NCBI GenBank assembly: GCA_008123405.1
Contig: VSSA01000005.1
Coordinates: 273,035-337,034 of the forward strand
DNA length: 64,000 bases
Reading direction: 5' to 3'
Origin: Nocardioides sp. BGMRC 2183
GTDB taxonomy: Bacteria > Actinomycetota > Actinomycetes > Propionibacteriales > Nocardioidaceae
Every line of letters begins with the position of its first letter. The first letter of the stretch is position 1. The position numbers and the translations under genes are program-made. The notes beneath the pieces were generated by a model. That model did no database searches. It was not told where the DNA came from and worked only from the letters and a program-made list of their open reading frames with translations. Shown piece by piece: positions 10,618 to 19,487 of the stretch.

Positions 10618-12447
10618 ATGGCCATCATTCGAGACACCAGCTTCATCGACCACATGCCCGCCAACTGCGCGGTGCAGTTCCTGGACCGGGTGGAGGTGAG
10701 CCCGGACTCCGAGGCGTTCCGCTTCCCGGTCGGTGACGATGCTTGGGAGTCGGTGACCTGGCGGCAGGCCGGCGTACGGGTGCGGAGCCTGGCGGCGGGG
10801 CTGCTCGCGCTCGGCATCGAGGCGGAGCAGCGCGTCGGCATCGCCTCCAACACCCGCTACGAGTGGGTGCTGGCCGACCTCGCGATCATGTGCGCAGGCG
10901 GCGCCACGACGACCGTCTACCCCTCCACCAACGGCGACGACACGGCCTTCATCCTCTCCGACTCCGATTGCCGCGTGGTCTTTGTCGAGGACGACTCCCA
11001 GCTGGCCAAGCTGCGAAGCCACCGCGACGAACTGCCGGATGTGGGCAAGGTGATCTCCTTCGACCCGGCCGACGCCGACGGTGAGTGGGTGCTCTCCCTG
11101 GACGACCTCGCCGCGTTGGGTGAGGGCCACCTGGCCGAGAACCCGACCGCGGTCGACGACGTGGCCAAGGCGATCAAGCCCGACCAGCTCGCCACCCTGA
11201 TCTACACCTCCGGCACCACCGGCCGGCCCAAGGGCGTGCGCACGCTGCACCGTGCCTGGGTCTTCGAGGGCGAGGCGATCAAGGCGCAGGACATCCTGCA
11301 CGCCGACGACCTGCAGTTCCTGTGGCTGCCGATGGCGCACTCGTTCGGCAAGGTGCTGCTCTCGACCCAGCTCGCCTGCGGCTTCGCGACCGCCATCGAC
11401 GGCCGGGTGGACAAGATCGTGGAGAACCTCGGCGTGGTGAAGCCGACCTTCATGGGTGCCGCCCCGCGGATCTTCGAGAAGGCGCACGCCCGGATCGTGA
11501 TGATGCAGCAGGCCGAGGGCGGCCTGAAGGAGAAGATCTTCAACAAGGCCTTCGCCGTCGGCCAGGAGGTCGACCGTCGCAAGCTGGCCGGCCAGTCGAT
11601 CCCCCTGGGTCTCAAGCTGCAGCACGGGCTCTTCGACAAGCTCGTCTTCTCCAAGGTCCGCGAGCGCTTCGGCGGTCGGGTGAAGTTCTTCATCTCCGGC
11701 TCGGCCGCGCTCAACGCCGACATCGCCTCCTGGTTCCACGCTGCGGGCATCTTGATCCTCGAGGGCTACGGCATGACCGAGAACGCCGCCGGCGCGACGG
11801 TCAACCACCCCGAGCAGTACAAGATGGGCTCGGTGGGCCTGCCGTTCCCCGGCACCGAGGTCCGGATCGGCGAGGGCGGCGAGGTCCAGCTGCACGGTCC
11901 GCACGTGATGGCCGGCTACCACAACCGTGACGACGCGTCGGCGGAGGCGTTCACCGAGGACGGGTGGCTGCGCACCGGCGACAAGGGCGAGCTCGACGCG
12001 GACGGGTTCCTCACCATCACCGGCCGGATCAAGGAGCTCTTCAAGACCTCCGGCGGCAAGTACGTCGCCCCGCCGGCGATCGAGGCGAAGTTCAAGGCGC
12101 TGTGCCCCTACGCCAGCCAGTTCATGGTCTTCGGCGCCGAGCGGAACTTCGTCTCCGCGCTGGTCACGCTGGACCCGGACGCGCTGGCCGGCTGGGCCGA
12201 GGAGAACGGCATGTCCGGTTCCTCCTACACCGATCTGGTGCGGTCGGAGAAGGTCCGCACGATGATCGGTGAGTACGTCGACAAGCTCAACGCCCAGCTG
12301 AACCGCTGGGAGACCGTCAAGAAGTGGCAGCTCCTCGACCACGACCTGACCATCGAGTCCGGCGAGCTGACCCCGTCGATGAAGGTCAAGCGCGCCGTGG
12401 TGGAGAACAACAACAAGGAGCTCATCGACTCCTTCTACGAGGGCTGA
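10618..12447 (+). CDS. Long-chain fatty-acid--CoA ligase (FadD15-like AMP-binding enzyme)
   Basis: 609 residues, the size of long-chain acyl-CoA synthetases. It activates a fatty acid with ATP to the acyl-adenylate and then to acyl-CoA. The P-loop-like motif YTSGTTGRPKG lies near residue 196, GYGMTENA near 382 (A5 motif), and the hinge and C-terminal motifs LRTGDKGELDADGFLTITGR and KTSGGKYVAP follow in the expected order. An AGGAG box precedes the ATG. It stands alone between a kinase-like gene and hemW. Fatty acid activation is assigned by family; chain-length preference is not visible. Confidence 0.9.
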   Translation: MAIIRDTSFIDHMPANCAVQFLDRVEVSPDSEAFRFPVGDDAWESVTWRQAGVRVRSLAAGLLALGIEAEQRVGIASNTRYEWVLADLAIMCAGGATTTVYPSTNGDDTAFILSDSDCRVVFVEDDSQLAKLRSHRDELPDVGKVISFDPADADGEWVLSLDDLAALGEGHLAENPTAVDDVAKAIKPDQLATLIYTSGTTGRPKGVRTLHRAWVFEGEAIKAQDILHADDLQFLWLPMAHSFGKVLLSTQLACGFATAIDGRVDKIVENLGVVKPTFMGAAPRIFEKAHARIVMMQQAEGGLKEKIFNKAFAVGQEVDRRKLAGQSIPLGLKLQHGLFDKLVFSKVRERFGGRVKFFISGSAALNADIASWFHAAGILILEGYGMTENAAGATVNHPEQYKMGSVGLPFPGTEVRIGEGGEVQLHGPHVMAGYHNRDDASAEAFTEDGWLRTGDKGELDADGFLTITGRIKELFKTSGGKYVAPPAIEAKFKALCPYASQFMVFGAERNFVSALVTLDPDALAGWAEENGMSGSSYTDLVRSEKVRTMIGEYVDKLNAQLNRWETVKKWQLLDHDLTIESGELTPSMKVKRAVVENNNKELIDSFYEG

Positions 12448-12496
12448 ATCAGCGCCGACGTGCCCCGGCCGAGGTGGCTCTGCCACACTCGGCCGG

Positions 12497-13711
12497 GTGC
12501 CGTCAGCGTTGCCCGAAGGTGAGCCCGTCCCCGACGATGGCTCCCTACCTCCGGAGGCGCTCGCCGAGCTCGGCGAGCGCCCGTTCGGGTTCTACGTGCA
12601 TGTTCCGTTCTGCACCGTGCGGTGCGGCTACTGCGACTTCAACACCTATACCGCCGAGGAGCTCGGTGCCGGGGTCTCCCGAGCCAGCTATGCCGACCAG
12701 GCCATCGCCGAGGTACGACGCGCGCGGGCCGTGCTGGGCGAGGCGACTGCGCCGGTGGAGACCGTCTTCGTCGGTGGCGGCACGCCGACTCTGCTCGAAC
12801 CCGAGGCGCTGGGCTCGATCCTGACCGCCATCGACGCCGAGTTCGGGCTGGCGCCCGGCGCCGAGGTGACCACCGAGGCAAATCCGGACTCGGTCGACCT
12901 CGGTCGGCTCGAGCGGCTGCGGGCGGCCGGCTTCACCAGGGTCTCGTTCGGGATGCAGTCGGCTGTCCCGCACGTGCTGCGGGTGCTCGACCGCACCCAC
13001 GACCCCGAGCGGGTCCCCGGGGTCGTCGATGCGGCACGGCGCGCCGGCTTCGACCAGGTGAGTCTCGACCTCATCTACGGCACGCCCGGGGAGAGCCCGG
13101 CGGACTGGCTGACCACGGTGGACGCTGCGCTGGCCTGCGCTCCGGACCACGTCTCGGCGTACTCACTGATCGTGGAGGAGGGCACCGCCCTCGCCCGCCG
13201 GGTGCGCCGTGGCGAGCTGCCGATGCCCGACGAGGACGACCTCGCCGACAAGTACCTGGCCGCCGACGAGCGCCTCGCCGCAGCCGGCCTCGGGTGGTAC
13301 GAGGTCTCCAACTGGGCCCGCGACGCCGACGCTCGCTGCCGGCACAACCTCGGCTATTGGACCGGTGGCGACTGGTGGGGGATCGGCCCGGGTGCTCACA
13401 GTCACGTCGGGGGTGTGCGCTGGTGGAACGTGAAGCATCCCGTCGCCTACGCACGGCGGCTCGCCGCCGACACCACGCCCGCGCAGGGCCGTGAGGTCCT
13501 CGACGCCGACACCCGGCGGATGGAGCGGGTGTTGTTGGAGGTCCGGCTCGCCGAGGGTCTCGCCGTGGAGGTCGTCGGAGAGAGCGCGGCGCTCGACGAC
13601 CTGGTCCAGCGGGGGCTTGTCGAGCCGACAGCGCGAAACGAAGGACGCGTGGTGCTGACCCAGACCGGCCGGCTGCTGGCCGATGCCGTGGTCCGCGATC
13701 TGCTCGACTGA
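12497..13711 (+). CDS. hemW: Radical SAM heme chaperone HemW
   Basis: 404 residues. The radical SAM cluster motif is Cys39-x3-Cys43-x2-Cys46 within VPFCTVRCGYCDFN. The residue after the third cysteine region is Asp-Phe rather than the fourth Cys seen in true oxygen-independent coproporphyrinogen oxidases (HemN), which points to HemW, a heme-binding chaperone. VFVGGGTPTLL and the C-terminal HemN-C domain (winged helix, LDDLVQRGLVEPTARNEGRV) are present. The GTG start has a weak CACACT box seven bases upstream. In actinobacteria it sits between lepA and hrcA, as here. Confidence 0.9.
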   Translation: MPSALPEGEPVPDDGSLPPEALAELGERPFGFYVHVPFCTVRCGYCDFNTYTAEELGAGVSRASYADQAIAEVRRARAVLGEATAPVETVFVGGGTPTLLEPEALGSILTAIDAEFGLAPGAEVTTEANPDSVDLGRLERLRAAGFTRVSFGMQSAVPHVLRVLDRTHDPERVPGVVDAARRAGFDQVSLDLIYGTPGESPADWLTTVDAALACAPDHVSAYSLIVEEGTALARRVRRGELPMPDEDDLADKYLAADERLAAAGLGWYEVSNWARDADARCRHNLGYWTGGDWWGIGPGAHSHVGGVRWWNVKHPVAYARRLAADTTPAQGREVLDADTRRMERVLLEVRLAEGLAVEVVGESAALDDLVQRGLVEPTARNEGRVVLTQTGRLLADAVVRDLLD

Positions 13712-13753
13712 CCGCCCACGAGGAGATCGCGCGGTCTCCAGTGTCGAGCACAC

Positions 13754-13766
13754 TAGGATGGCGCGC
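13754..13766 (+). promoter_or_regulatory. Leaderless-type -10 box before the TM2 gene
   Basis: TAGGAT at 13754-13759 is followed by seven bases and the ATG at 13767. This decides between that ATG and the in-frame ATG at 13758, which would lie inside the box. Confidence 0.45.
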
Positions 13767-14171
13767 ATGACGCAACCGCCGTGGGGTGAGGGCGGCTACC
13801 AGCCCTACGAGCCGGGTTCGCCGGGTTACGGCCACCACGCGGGCGGCCAGCCGCCGCGTCCGCCGCTCATCCCTGGAGTGCCGATCGACCCGATGACCGG
13901 CGAGTGGCTCTCGGACAAGTCGAAGGTCGCTGCGGGCCTGCTGCAGTTGTTGCTGCCGTTCATCGGCGTTGCCGGTGTCGGTCGGCTCTACGCCGGTCAC
14001 GTCGGGGTCGGCCTGACCCAACTGCTCGGGACGATCGTGAGCTATCTGCTGATGTGCGTGCTGATCGGCTTCCTGACCGCGCCGCTCTTCCTGCTCTGGT
14101 CCTTCATCGACGGCATCGTCCTGATCGCCTCCAACAGCCCCCGCGACGGCCGGGGCCGCGTCATGCGGTGA
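13767..14171 (+). CDS. TM2 domain-containing membrane protein
   Basis: 134 residues. The first ~45 are Pro/Gly/Tyr-rich and low complexity (QPPWGEGGYQPYEPGSPGYG), then comes a TM2 domain: two hydrophobic helices at about 55-75 and 88-118 joined by a short turn containing GVAGVGRLYAGHVGVGL, close to the TM2 consensus G-x-x-G-x-H-x-F/Y-Y-x-G. TM2 proteins are small membrane proteins of unknown biochemical function. The start is set by a TAGGAT box seven bases upstream. The gene converges with the DUF3097 gene and overlaps it by 11 bp. Confidence 0.8.
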   Translation: MTQPPWGEGGYQPYEPGSPGYGHHAGGQPPRPPLIPGVPIDPMTGEWLSDKSKVAAGLLQLLLPFIGVAGVGRLYAGHVGVGLTQLLGTIVSYLLMCVLIGFLTAPLFLLWSFIDGIVLIASNSPRDGRGRVMR

Positions 14172-15021
14172 CGAAGTCGATCAGCTCCTCGACCCGGCCC
14201 AGCAGGGCCGGTTCCAGGTCGGCGTAGGAGTCGACGCGGGAGAGGATCTGCTTCCACGCGCGGGCGATGTCAGCCTGGTCGCGGTGCGGCCAGCCCAGCT
14301 GTTGGCAGATGCCCCGCTTCCACTCGATCGACCGGGGGACCGTCGGCCAGCTCTTCAGCCCGAGCCGGTCCGGCTTCACCGCCTGCCAGATGTCGACGAA
14401 CGGGTGCCCGACGATGAGCACGTCCTTGCCGTGCGGGCCGCGGGCGATGGCATCGGCGATCCGCGACTCCTTCGACCCGCGGACCAGGTGGTCCACCAGC
14501 ACCCCGACCCGACGCTGGGGGCCGGGGCGGAAGGCGACCAGGTGGTCGGCCAGGTCGTCCACCCCGCCCAGGTACTCCACGACGACACCCTCGATCCGCA
14601 GGTCGTCGCCCCACACCTTCTCGACGAGTTCGGCGTCGTGACGGCCTTCGACGAAGATCCGGCTGGCCCGGGCGACCCGCGCCGGCGCGTCGGGGACCGC
14701 GATCGAGCCACTCGCGGTCCGCGTCGGCTTCGCGGGCACGGTGGCCCGCACCGGCGCGGTGAGGATCACCGGCTTGCCCTCCAGCAGGAACCCCGGCCCG
14801 AGCGGGAAGGTCCGTCGCTTGCCGCGGCGGTCCTCCAGGGTGAGTGTGTGCAGGTCACGGTCGACCCCCACGATCTCGCCGCACCAGTCCGTGGTGACCT
14901 CCTCCACGACGAGGCCCTGCTCGGCCGCTGTCTCGGTCGCACGGCCGCGCTTGGGCTTCTTCCAGTCGCCGGAGAGGACGTCGGTTCCGTATCGATCCAC
15001 CACGACCGACGAACCTCTCAT
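14161..15021 (-). CDS. DUF3097 family protein
   Basis: 286 residues matching a family I recognise as an actinobacterial protein of unknown function. Readable features are VVDRYGTDVLSGDWKKPKRG at the N-terminus, a small-barrel-like region with VEEVTTDWCGEIVGV, and a Toprim-like central part with IFVEGRHDAELVEKVWGDDL followed by GVLVDHLVRGSKESRIADAI and VLIVGHPFVDIWQAV. The acidic patterns (EGRHD; VDH) resemble Toprim catalytic acids, so a nucleic-acid role is possible; this is inference. The ATG at 15021 is used, but GTGs about ten codons later (VVVDRYG) are also plausible. A 22-bp tandem repeat lies upstream. Confidence 0.75.
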   Translation of the reverse strand: MRGSSVVVDRYGTDVLSGDWKKPKRGRATETAAEQGLVVEEVTTDWCGEIVGVDRDLHTLTLEDRRGKRRTFPLGPGFLLEGKPVILTAPVRATVPAKPTRTASGSIAVPDAPARVARASRIFVEGRHDAELVEKVWGDDLRIEGVVVEYLGGVDDLADHLVAFRPGPQRRVGVLVDHLVRGSKESRIADAIARGPHGKDVLIVGHPFVDIWQAVKPDRLGLKSWPTVPRSIEWKRGICQQLGWPHRDQADIARAWKQILSRVDSYADLEPALLGRVEELIDFVTA

Positions 15022-15058
15022 CCACCGGGCCGAGGACAGCGCATTTCGCCCGGCGGGT

Positions 15059-15124
15059 CCGGTTGAGTTGGGCTTTCGGGCCCGTTGAGTTGGGCTTTCG
15101 GGCCCGTTGAGTTGTTCGTTCGGG
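15059..15124. repeat. 22-bp tandem repeat, three units
   Basis: Units at 15059-15080, 15081-15102 and 15103-15124 share GTTGAGTTGGGCTTTCGGG; the first differs at one or two bases and the third has TGTTCGTTCGGG at its end. The array stops exactly at the last base before the stop codon of the MBL gene on the minus strand, and lies upstream of DUF3097. It has no clear reading frame of its own. Confidence 0.85.
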
Positions 15125-15970
15125 TCACACCAGCGGCAGACGCCGCTGCGAACGGGGAAGGTGCTCGTACCCACGGGCGACCGCGTGGGTCAGCGCCCCC
15201 TCCGGCAGCGGCCAGGTCGCGGCGGTGAGCGCCTGGGCCTGCGGCACGCCGCGTGAGGCGAGATCTCGGATCGTCTCGGCGACGACCCCGACATCTGCTC
15301 GTTGCTGCTCGACGAAGTCGCGATCCACGACGGCACCGTGTCCGGGCACGACCACTGTGTCCGGGGTGGTCAGGCTGAGCACGAGGTCGAGTGTCAGCGG
15401 CCACTCCAACGGCCAGGAGTCGAGGCCGTACGCCGGCGGCGCGGACTCCTCCACGAGGTCGCCGGCGAGCAGGACGTCCGCATCCGGCACCCGTACGACG
15501 AGGTCGCCGGCCGTGTGTCCGCGGCCCGGGTGCACCAGTTCGATCTGACGGTCGCCGAGGTCGATCACCGCGGCGCTGGAGAAGGTCCGGTCCGCCGGTC
15601 GGATCTCGGTTGCGAGGACCTCCTCGGCGCGTGGGTCGTCGGAGTCCCGATAGGCCTCCTTGATCCGCTCGCCGGCGACGGTGGTGCGTGCGGCAGCCTC
15701 CTCGTGCGCGTGGATCGGCAGCTCGCCGTACTCGGTGAGGAAGGTGGCATTGCCGAAGGTGTGGTCGAAGTGCTCGTGGGTGTTGACCACGGCGAACGGA
15801 GCGCCGCGGTCGAGGCGGCGCAGCGCGTCGACCACCTCGCGGGCGGCTGTCCCGGAGGCATGGGTGTCGACCACGACCAGGCCGTGCTCGCCGCCGATGG
15901 CGGTGATGTTCAGGTCGAACCAGGGATGACGTCGGACCCAGATCCGATCGCCGACCTCGGTGAAGCTCAC
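15125..15970 (-). CDS. MBL-fold metallo-hydrolase
   Basis: 281 residues with a metallo-beta-lactamase fold. The metal motif NTHEHFDHTFGN supplies His65, His67, Asp69 and His70; HPGRGHTAGDL gives the next His, LLAGDLVE the bridging Asp and VVPGHGAVV the last His, so both metal sites look complete. The pattern HPGRGHTAGDLV resembles class B beta-lactamase-like and quorum-quenching hydrolases, but the substrate is unknown. The GTG at 15970 is chosen because TAGCGT lies seven bases upstream on the minus strand. Downstream are the tandem repeat and DUF3097, probably transcribed in the same direction. Confidence 0.85.
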   Translation of the reverse strand: MSFTEVGDRIWVRRHPWFDLNITAIGGEHGLVVVDTHASGTAAREVVDALRRLDRGAPFAVVNTHEHFDHTFGNATFLTEYGELPIHAHEEAAARTTVAGERIKEAYRDSDDPRAEEVLATEIRPADRTFSSAAVIDLGDRQIELVHPGRGHTAGDLVVRVPDADVLLAGDLVEESAPPAYGLDSWPLEWPLTLDLVLSLTTPDTVVVPGHGAVVDRDFVEQQRADVGVVAETIRDLASRGVPQAQALTAATWPLPEGALTHAVARGYEHLPRSQRRLPLV

Positions 15971-16076
15971 ACCGCCGACGCTACCGCGGCCCCAGCCCCG
16001 GTCGACCGATGGCTCAGAGGCTGCGCCAGTCGGCGGCGGCGTTGCGTGCATCCTGGCGCGCAGCAGGTGCCGCCTA

Positions 16077-16184
16077 CTGGCGCAATCTCCAACTACTGCG
16101 CGTCACCCCGGCGCCCTGGCTGCGTCACCGACGCTCGACGGGCAACCAGCCCGCCCTCGCAACGCGACGAATCGGCGAATCCAA
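16077..16184. repeat. Degenerate palindromic repeat copy B
   Basis: This stretch has the core features of copies A, C and D (ACTACTGCGCG, CTGGCTGCGTCACC, CTCGACGGGC, CCAGCCCGCC, then CGCAACGCGACG) but its terminal arms are poorly matched. A 9-bp inverted pair TGCGCCAGT (16022-16030) and ACTGGCGCA (16076-16084) lies on its left side. It abuts copy C. Together B and C fill most of the 378-bp gap between 15970 and 16349, which contains no evident gene. Confidence 0.5.
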
Positions 16185-16353
16185 GCTCAGCCTGTATCCA
16201 CCGATTCCCCGCTACTGCGCGACCCCATCCGTGCGCCCCGGACTGCGTTGTCGCACCTCGACGGGCCTCCGGCCCGCCTTCGGCGCTCCGCCTTGCCGGG
16301 ACACCCGTCTGGTGCCGCTCGCTACGCGGCGAATCGGTGGATCCAGGCTCAGC
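16185..16353. repeat. Palindromic repeat copy C (169 bp)
   Basis: The left arm begins GCTCAGCCTGTATCCACCGA and continues TTCCCCGC; the right end read in reverse complement begins GCTGAGCCTGGATCCACCGA and continues TTCGCCGC, three differences over 28 bases. TACTGCGCG follows the left arm and TGGTGCCGCTCGCTAC precedes the right arm, exactly as in copy D, which is also 169 bp. The right arm's CTGAGC contains the TGA stop of the DUF2470 gene (16349-16351). Confidence 0.8.
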
Positions 16354-17086
16354 AGAGCCCGGCATGCAGCCGGTCGCGCAGCATCTCGCCGAGCTCGAGC
16401 GGCGTGGTCGCCGCGGCGGGGAAGGAGATGGAGCGACGGTGTGCGCCTGTCACGTCCACCCACTCCAGCTCGACGCCCTCGGGAGTGAGGTCGCGCAGAC
16501 CGACGCCGATCACGTCGGCGAGACGGGTGTCGGACATCGTCGAGACCGCCCGGCGCAGCTCGTCCTGGTGGGCCACGTTGGTGTGCTCGACCGAGCGTTG
16601 CAGGTAGCCCCGGTTCAGCGTGTGTGCGGGGGAGTCGAAGGCGGGCAGCGGCACCCGGAACTGGCTGCCGGGTGCGTCGTCGCGGGAGAGCAGGACGAAG
16701 TTGACGTGCAGGATCACCACCGCCTGGACCTCCTCGCAACAGCCACAGGCTTCCTGCCCACTGGTCTCCAAGCGGCCGGAGAGGGTCAGGCTGGCGGCGC
16801 GGGAGGCGGCGTCGGGCGCTCCCAGACCGCTGGCGAGAGTGAGCAGGGCGCTGCGGCCTTCGAGCCCGGCCATGGCCAAGGCCGAGTCCGGCGGGCAGGC
16901 GAAGACCGGGCGACCTTCGGAGTCCTCCATGGTCAGCGCGGCCGTGTCGGGATCCGCGATCCCGGCGGTGATGTCGTCGATGCCGTCCACCACGAGCTGG
17001 ACCTCGGCCGGGCAGGCGAGGATGCTGCGCGCGGCCGCTGCCAGGCGGTCTGCGTCGACTCTGGTCGCGTTCTGCTCGACGGTCAC
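16349..17086 (-). CDS. DUF2470 domain protein, iron-box controlled
   Basis: 245 residues. The C-terminal ~90 residues (from LNRGYLQRSVEHTNVAHQDE to the end) fit DUF2470, a domain found in heme-utilization (HugZ-like) and pyridoxamine-oxidase-like split-barrel proteins. The N-terminal part contains ACGCCEEVQAVVILHVNFVL and may be a split-barrel relative, though I cannot confirm FMN or heme ligands. The GTG at 17086 is preferred over one at 17110 because GGAGG lies five bases before it. A DtxR/IdeR-type box lies 28 bp upstream, suggesting repression when iron is plentiful and a role in heme or iron use. Its stop codon is inside a palindromic repeat. Confidence 0.75.
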   Translation of the reverse strand: MTVEQNATRVDADRLAAAARSILACPAEVQLVVDGIDDITAGIADPDTAALTMEDSEGRPVFACPPDSALAMAGLEGRSALLTLASGLGAPDAASRAASLTLSGRLETSGQEACGCCEEVQAVVILHVNFVLLSRDDAPGSQFRVPLPAFDSPAHTLNRGYLQRSVEHTNVAHQDELRRAVSTMSDTRLADVIGVGLRDLTPEGVELEWVDVTGAHRRSISFPAAATTPLELGEMLRDRLHAGLC

Positions 17087-17113
17087 CGTTACCTCCGGAT
17101 CGGTGGGCACCTA

Positions 17114-17132
17114 TTAGGTGAGCCTAACCTAC
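17114..17132 (-). promoter_or_regulatory. DtxR/IdeR-type iron box
   Basis: TTAGGTGAGCCTAACCTAC matches the iron-box consensus (TTAGGTTAGSCTAACCTAA) at about 16 of 19 positions and keeps the dyad TTAGGT...ACCTAA almost intact. It sits just upstream of the iron-responsive candidate DUF2470 gene on the minus strand, and about 85 bp before the divergent CIRCE/hrcA promoter. Confidence 0.8.
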
Positions 17133-17216
17133 CGTGAGTTTCGAGCGAGTCCGCACCGTGTCCCGTTGGGTGGACACGGGTCGCCGACGTGGTGCCTGGT
17201 GCACACGGCGGTAGGC

Positions 17217-17243
17217 TTGGCACTCAGTCGGGTGGAGTGCCAA
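17217..17243 (+). promoter_or_regulatory. CIRCE operator (HrcA binding site)
   Basis: Perfect inverted repeat TTGGCACTC-N9-GAGTGCCAA, one substitution per arm from the textbook CIRCE TTAGCACTC-N9-GAGTGCTAA. HrcA binds it and represses heat-shock genes. It lies 20 bp before the hrcA start, so hrcA and the dnaJ gene behind it should be autoregulated. Confidence 0.93.
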
Positions 17244-17263
17244 TGTCGATGCGGGAGGTGGGC

Positions 17264-18280
17264 ATGCAGGAGGACCGCAGGCTCGCCGTGCTCCGAGCAA
17301 TCGTGGAGGACTACGTCGCCACCGAGGAGCCGGTGGGGTCGAAGACGCTGGTCGAGCGACACGGACTCAACGTGTCCCCGGCCACGATCCGCAACGACAT
17401 GGCGGCCCTGGAGGACGAGGGCTACCTCACCCAGCCGCACACGAGCGCCGGCCGGGTCCCCACCGACAAGGGCTATCGCCTCTTCGTCGACCGGTTGACC
17501 ACCGTGCGGCCGATGAGTGCAGCGGAGCGTCGGGCGATCTCGGCGCTGCTCGACGGCGCCGTGGACCTCGACGATGTGATCAATAGGTCGGTCCGTCTGC
17601 TCGCGCAGCTGACTCGGCAGGTCGCTGTCGTGCAATACCCGGTGCTGTCCCGCTCGACCGTGCGGCACGTGGAGATCGTCGCAATGACGCCGACCCGACT
17701 GCTCACGGTCCTGATCCTCTCCACGGGACGGGTGGAGCAGCGTCTCGTCGAGCTCGATGAGGAGATCGACGACGACGGGCTCGCGCGACTCCGCTCGCGG
17801 ATCAACCTCGCGGCGACCGGCGAGACGATCGGGGAGGCGATCACCGCGCTGGCCGACCTCGCCGACGGAGCCGGAGCAGCCGACCCCACCACGACCGGGG
17901 TGGTCGCAGCCCTCGTCGAGGCGATGAGCGACCACCGTTCCGACGAGCGCATCGTGGTCGGCGGGACTGCCAACCTGGCCCGCTTCGGTGACAGCTTCGA
18001 CACCGCGATCCGTCCCCTGTTGGAGGCGCTGGAGGAGCAGGTCGTGCTACTCAAGCTGCTCGGCGAGGCGAACTCCGGCGGCGCGCTCACCGTGCGGATC
18101 GGCGCCGAAGGTCCCTTCCAGGAGCTCGCGGCGACCAGCGTCGTCGCCACCGGCTACGGCCCGGGCGACGGGCTGGCCTCGCTCGGCGTGGTCGGCCCGA
18201 CCCGAATGGACTACCCGACCACGATGGCGGCTGTGCGCGCGGTGGCGCGCTATGTCTCACGCATCCTCGACGAGAGCTGA
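17264..18280 (+). CDS. hrcA: Heat-inducible transcription repressor HrcA
   Basis: 338 residues. The N-terminal winged helix ([20 protein letters not shown]... [19 protein letters not shown]) is the CIRCE-binding domain, followed by [15 protein letters not shown] and a GAF-like dimerization domain; [17 protein letters not shown] is near the end. The ATG at 17264 is chosen because GGGAGG lies five bases upstream; the in-frame ATGs at 17243 and 17249 overlap or abut the CIRCE operator and lack a ribosome site. HrcA represses groEL/groES and its own operon, and folds with help from GroEL. dnaJ follows after 17 bp. Confidence 0.96.
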   Translation: MQEDRRLAVLRAIVEDYVATEEPVGSKTLVERHGLNVSPATIRNDMAALEDEGYLTQPHTSAGRVPTDKGYRLFVDRLTTVRPMSAAERRAISALLDGAVDLDDVINRSVRLLAQLTRQVAVVQYPVLSRSTVRHVEIVAMTPTRLLTVLILSTGRVEQRLVELDEEIDDDGLARLRSRINLAATGETIGEAITALADLADGAGAADPTTTGVVAALVEAMSDHRSDERIVVGGTANLARFGDSFDTAIRPLLEALEEQVVLLKLLGEANSGGALTVRIGAEGPFQELAATSVVATGYGPGDGLASLGVVGPTRMDYPTTMAAVRAVARYVSRILDES

Positions 18281-18297
18281 AAGGCTGATTCCCGACC

Positions 18298-19461
18298 GTG
18301 TCCCAGGACCTCTACGAGCTCCTCGGCGTCGACCGTGACGCCGACGCCGACACCCTGAAGAAGGCGTATCGCAAGCTGGCTCGCCAGTTGCATCCCGACG
18401 TCAACCCCGACCCGGAGAGCCAGGAGCGCTTCAAGCAGGTCTCGGCCGCCTACGAGGTGCTCTCGGACCCGCAGAAGCGGGCCGCCTACGACCGCGGCGG
18501 AGATCCCTTCGGCGGTGGCTTCGCCGGTGGTCAGGGCGCCGGGTTCTCCTTCACCGACATCATGGATGCCTTCTTCGGCGGCGCCGCCGGTGGCGCCGGT
18601 GGGCGGGGCCCGCGGTCGCGGGTGCGCCGCGGCCAGGACGCGCTGATCCGGCTCGAGGTGGACCTCGCCGAGGCGGCCTTCGGGGTGGCCCGTGAGCTCA
18701 AGGTGGACACCGCCGTGCGCTGCACCACCTGCGGTGGTGCGGGGGCAGCGCCGGGCACCGAGCCGGTCGGCTGCGAGACCTGTCATGGCAGCGGCGAGAT
18801 CGCGCACGTGCAGCGCTCGTTCCTCGGCGAGGTCCGCACCCTGCGCCCGTGCCCGGCCTGCCGCGGCTACGGGTCCGTGATCGCCGATCCGTGCCGCGAC
18901 TGCTCCGGCGACGGTCGGGTCCGCTCGCGCCGGACGCTCACCGTGAAGATCCCCGCCGGGGTGGACACCGGCACCCGGGTGCAGCTCTCCGAGCAGGGCG
19001 AGGTCGGTCCGGGGGGCGGGCCCGCTGGCGACCTCTATGTCGAGATCCACGTGGCTCCGCACGACACCTTCACCCGGCACGGCAACGACCTCCACTGCAC
19101 GGTCACCGTGCCGATGACTGCGGCCGCACTGGGCACGGAGCTCACGTTGCCGACGCTGGAGGCAGATCTGGAGCAGGGGGCCGGCTCGGGGGTGGAGACG
19201 GAGTTCGGTCTCACCATCCCTGCCGGCACGCAATCGGGGCACGAGGTCGTGCTCCGCGGTCGGGGCGTGCCAGGCTTGCGCGGCGGGCGCGGCGATCTCG
19301 TGGTCGCAGTCGGGGTGGAGACCCCCACCCGGCTGGACGCCCGCCAGGAGGAGCTGCTCCGTGAGCTCGCTGCGCTGCGCGAGGAGGAGCACCCCATCGG
19401 CGAGGTGCGGCCGGCCCACAAGTCGGTCTTCGGGCGACTGCGCGACGCCTTCAGTCACTGA
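18298..19461 (+). CDS. dnaJ: Molecular chaperone DnaJ (DnaJ2 type)
   Basis: 387 residues, type I DnaJ. J domain at 1-70 with the HPD motif in [13 protein letters not shown], a Gly/Phe-rich linker ([15 protein letters not shown]), then a zinc-finger domain with four CxxCxGxG repeats starting near residues 142, 159, 185 and 199 (the first is CTTCGGAG), and a C-terminal client-binding domain. It stimulates DnaK ATPase and hands over unfolded proteins. Being behind hrcA, it corresponds to actinobacterial DnaJ2 rather than the dnaK-operon copy. The start is GTG. Control by HrcA/CIRCE is expected from the operon. Confidence 0.96.
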   Translation: MSQDLYELLGVDRDADADTLKKAYRKLARQLHPDVNPDPESQERFKQVSAAYEVLSDPQKRAAYDRGGDPFGGGFAGGQGAGFSFTDIMDAFFGGAAGGAGGRGPRSRVRRGQDALIRLEVDLAEAAFGVARELKVDTAVRCTTCGGAGAAPGTEPVGCETCHGSGEIAHVQRSFLGEVRTLRPCPACRGYGSVIADPCRDCSGDGRVRSRRTLTVKIPAGVDTGTRVQLSEQGEVGPGGGPAGDLYVEIHVAPHDTFTRHGNDLHCTVTVPMTAAALGTELTLPTLEADLEQGAGSGVETEFGLTIPAGTQSGHEVVLRGRGVPGLRGGRGDLVVAVGVETPTRLDARQEELLRELAALREEEHPIGEVRPAHKSVFGRLRDAFSH

Positions 19462-19487
19462 CCCGTGCTGAGTCAAGGACCGTCTCG

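Noticed and set aside
17243-17263. hrcA start at the ATG adjoining CIRCE
   Set aside because: That ATG overlaps the operator and has no ribosome site; the ATG at 17264 has GGGAGG five bases away.
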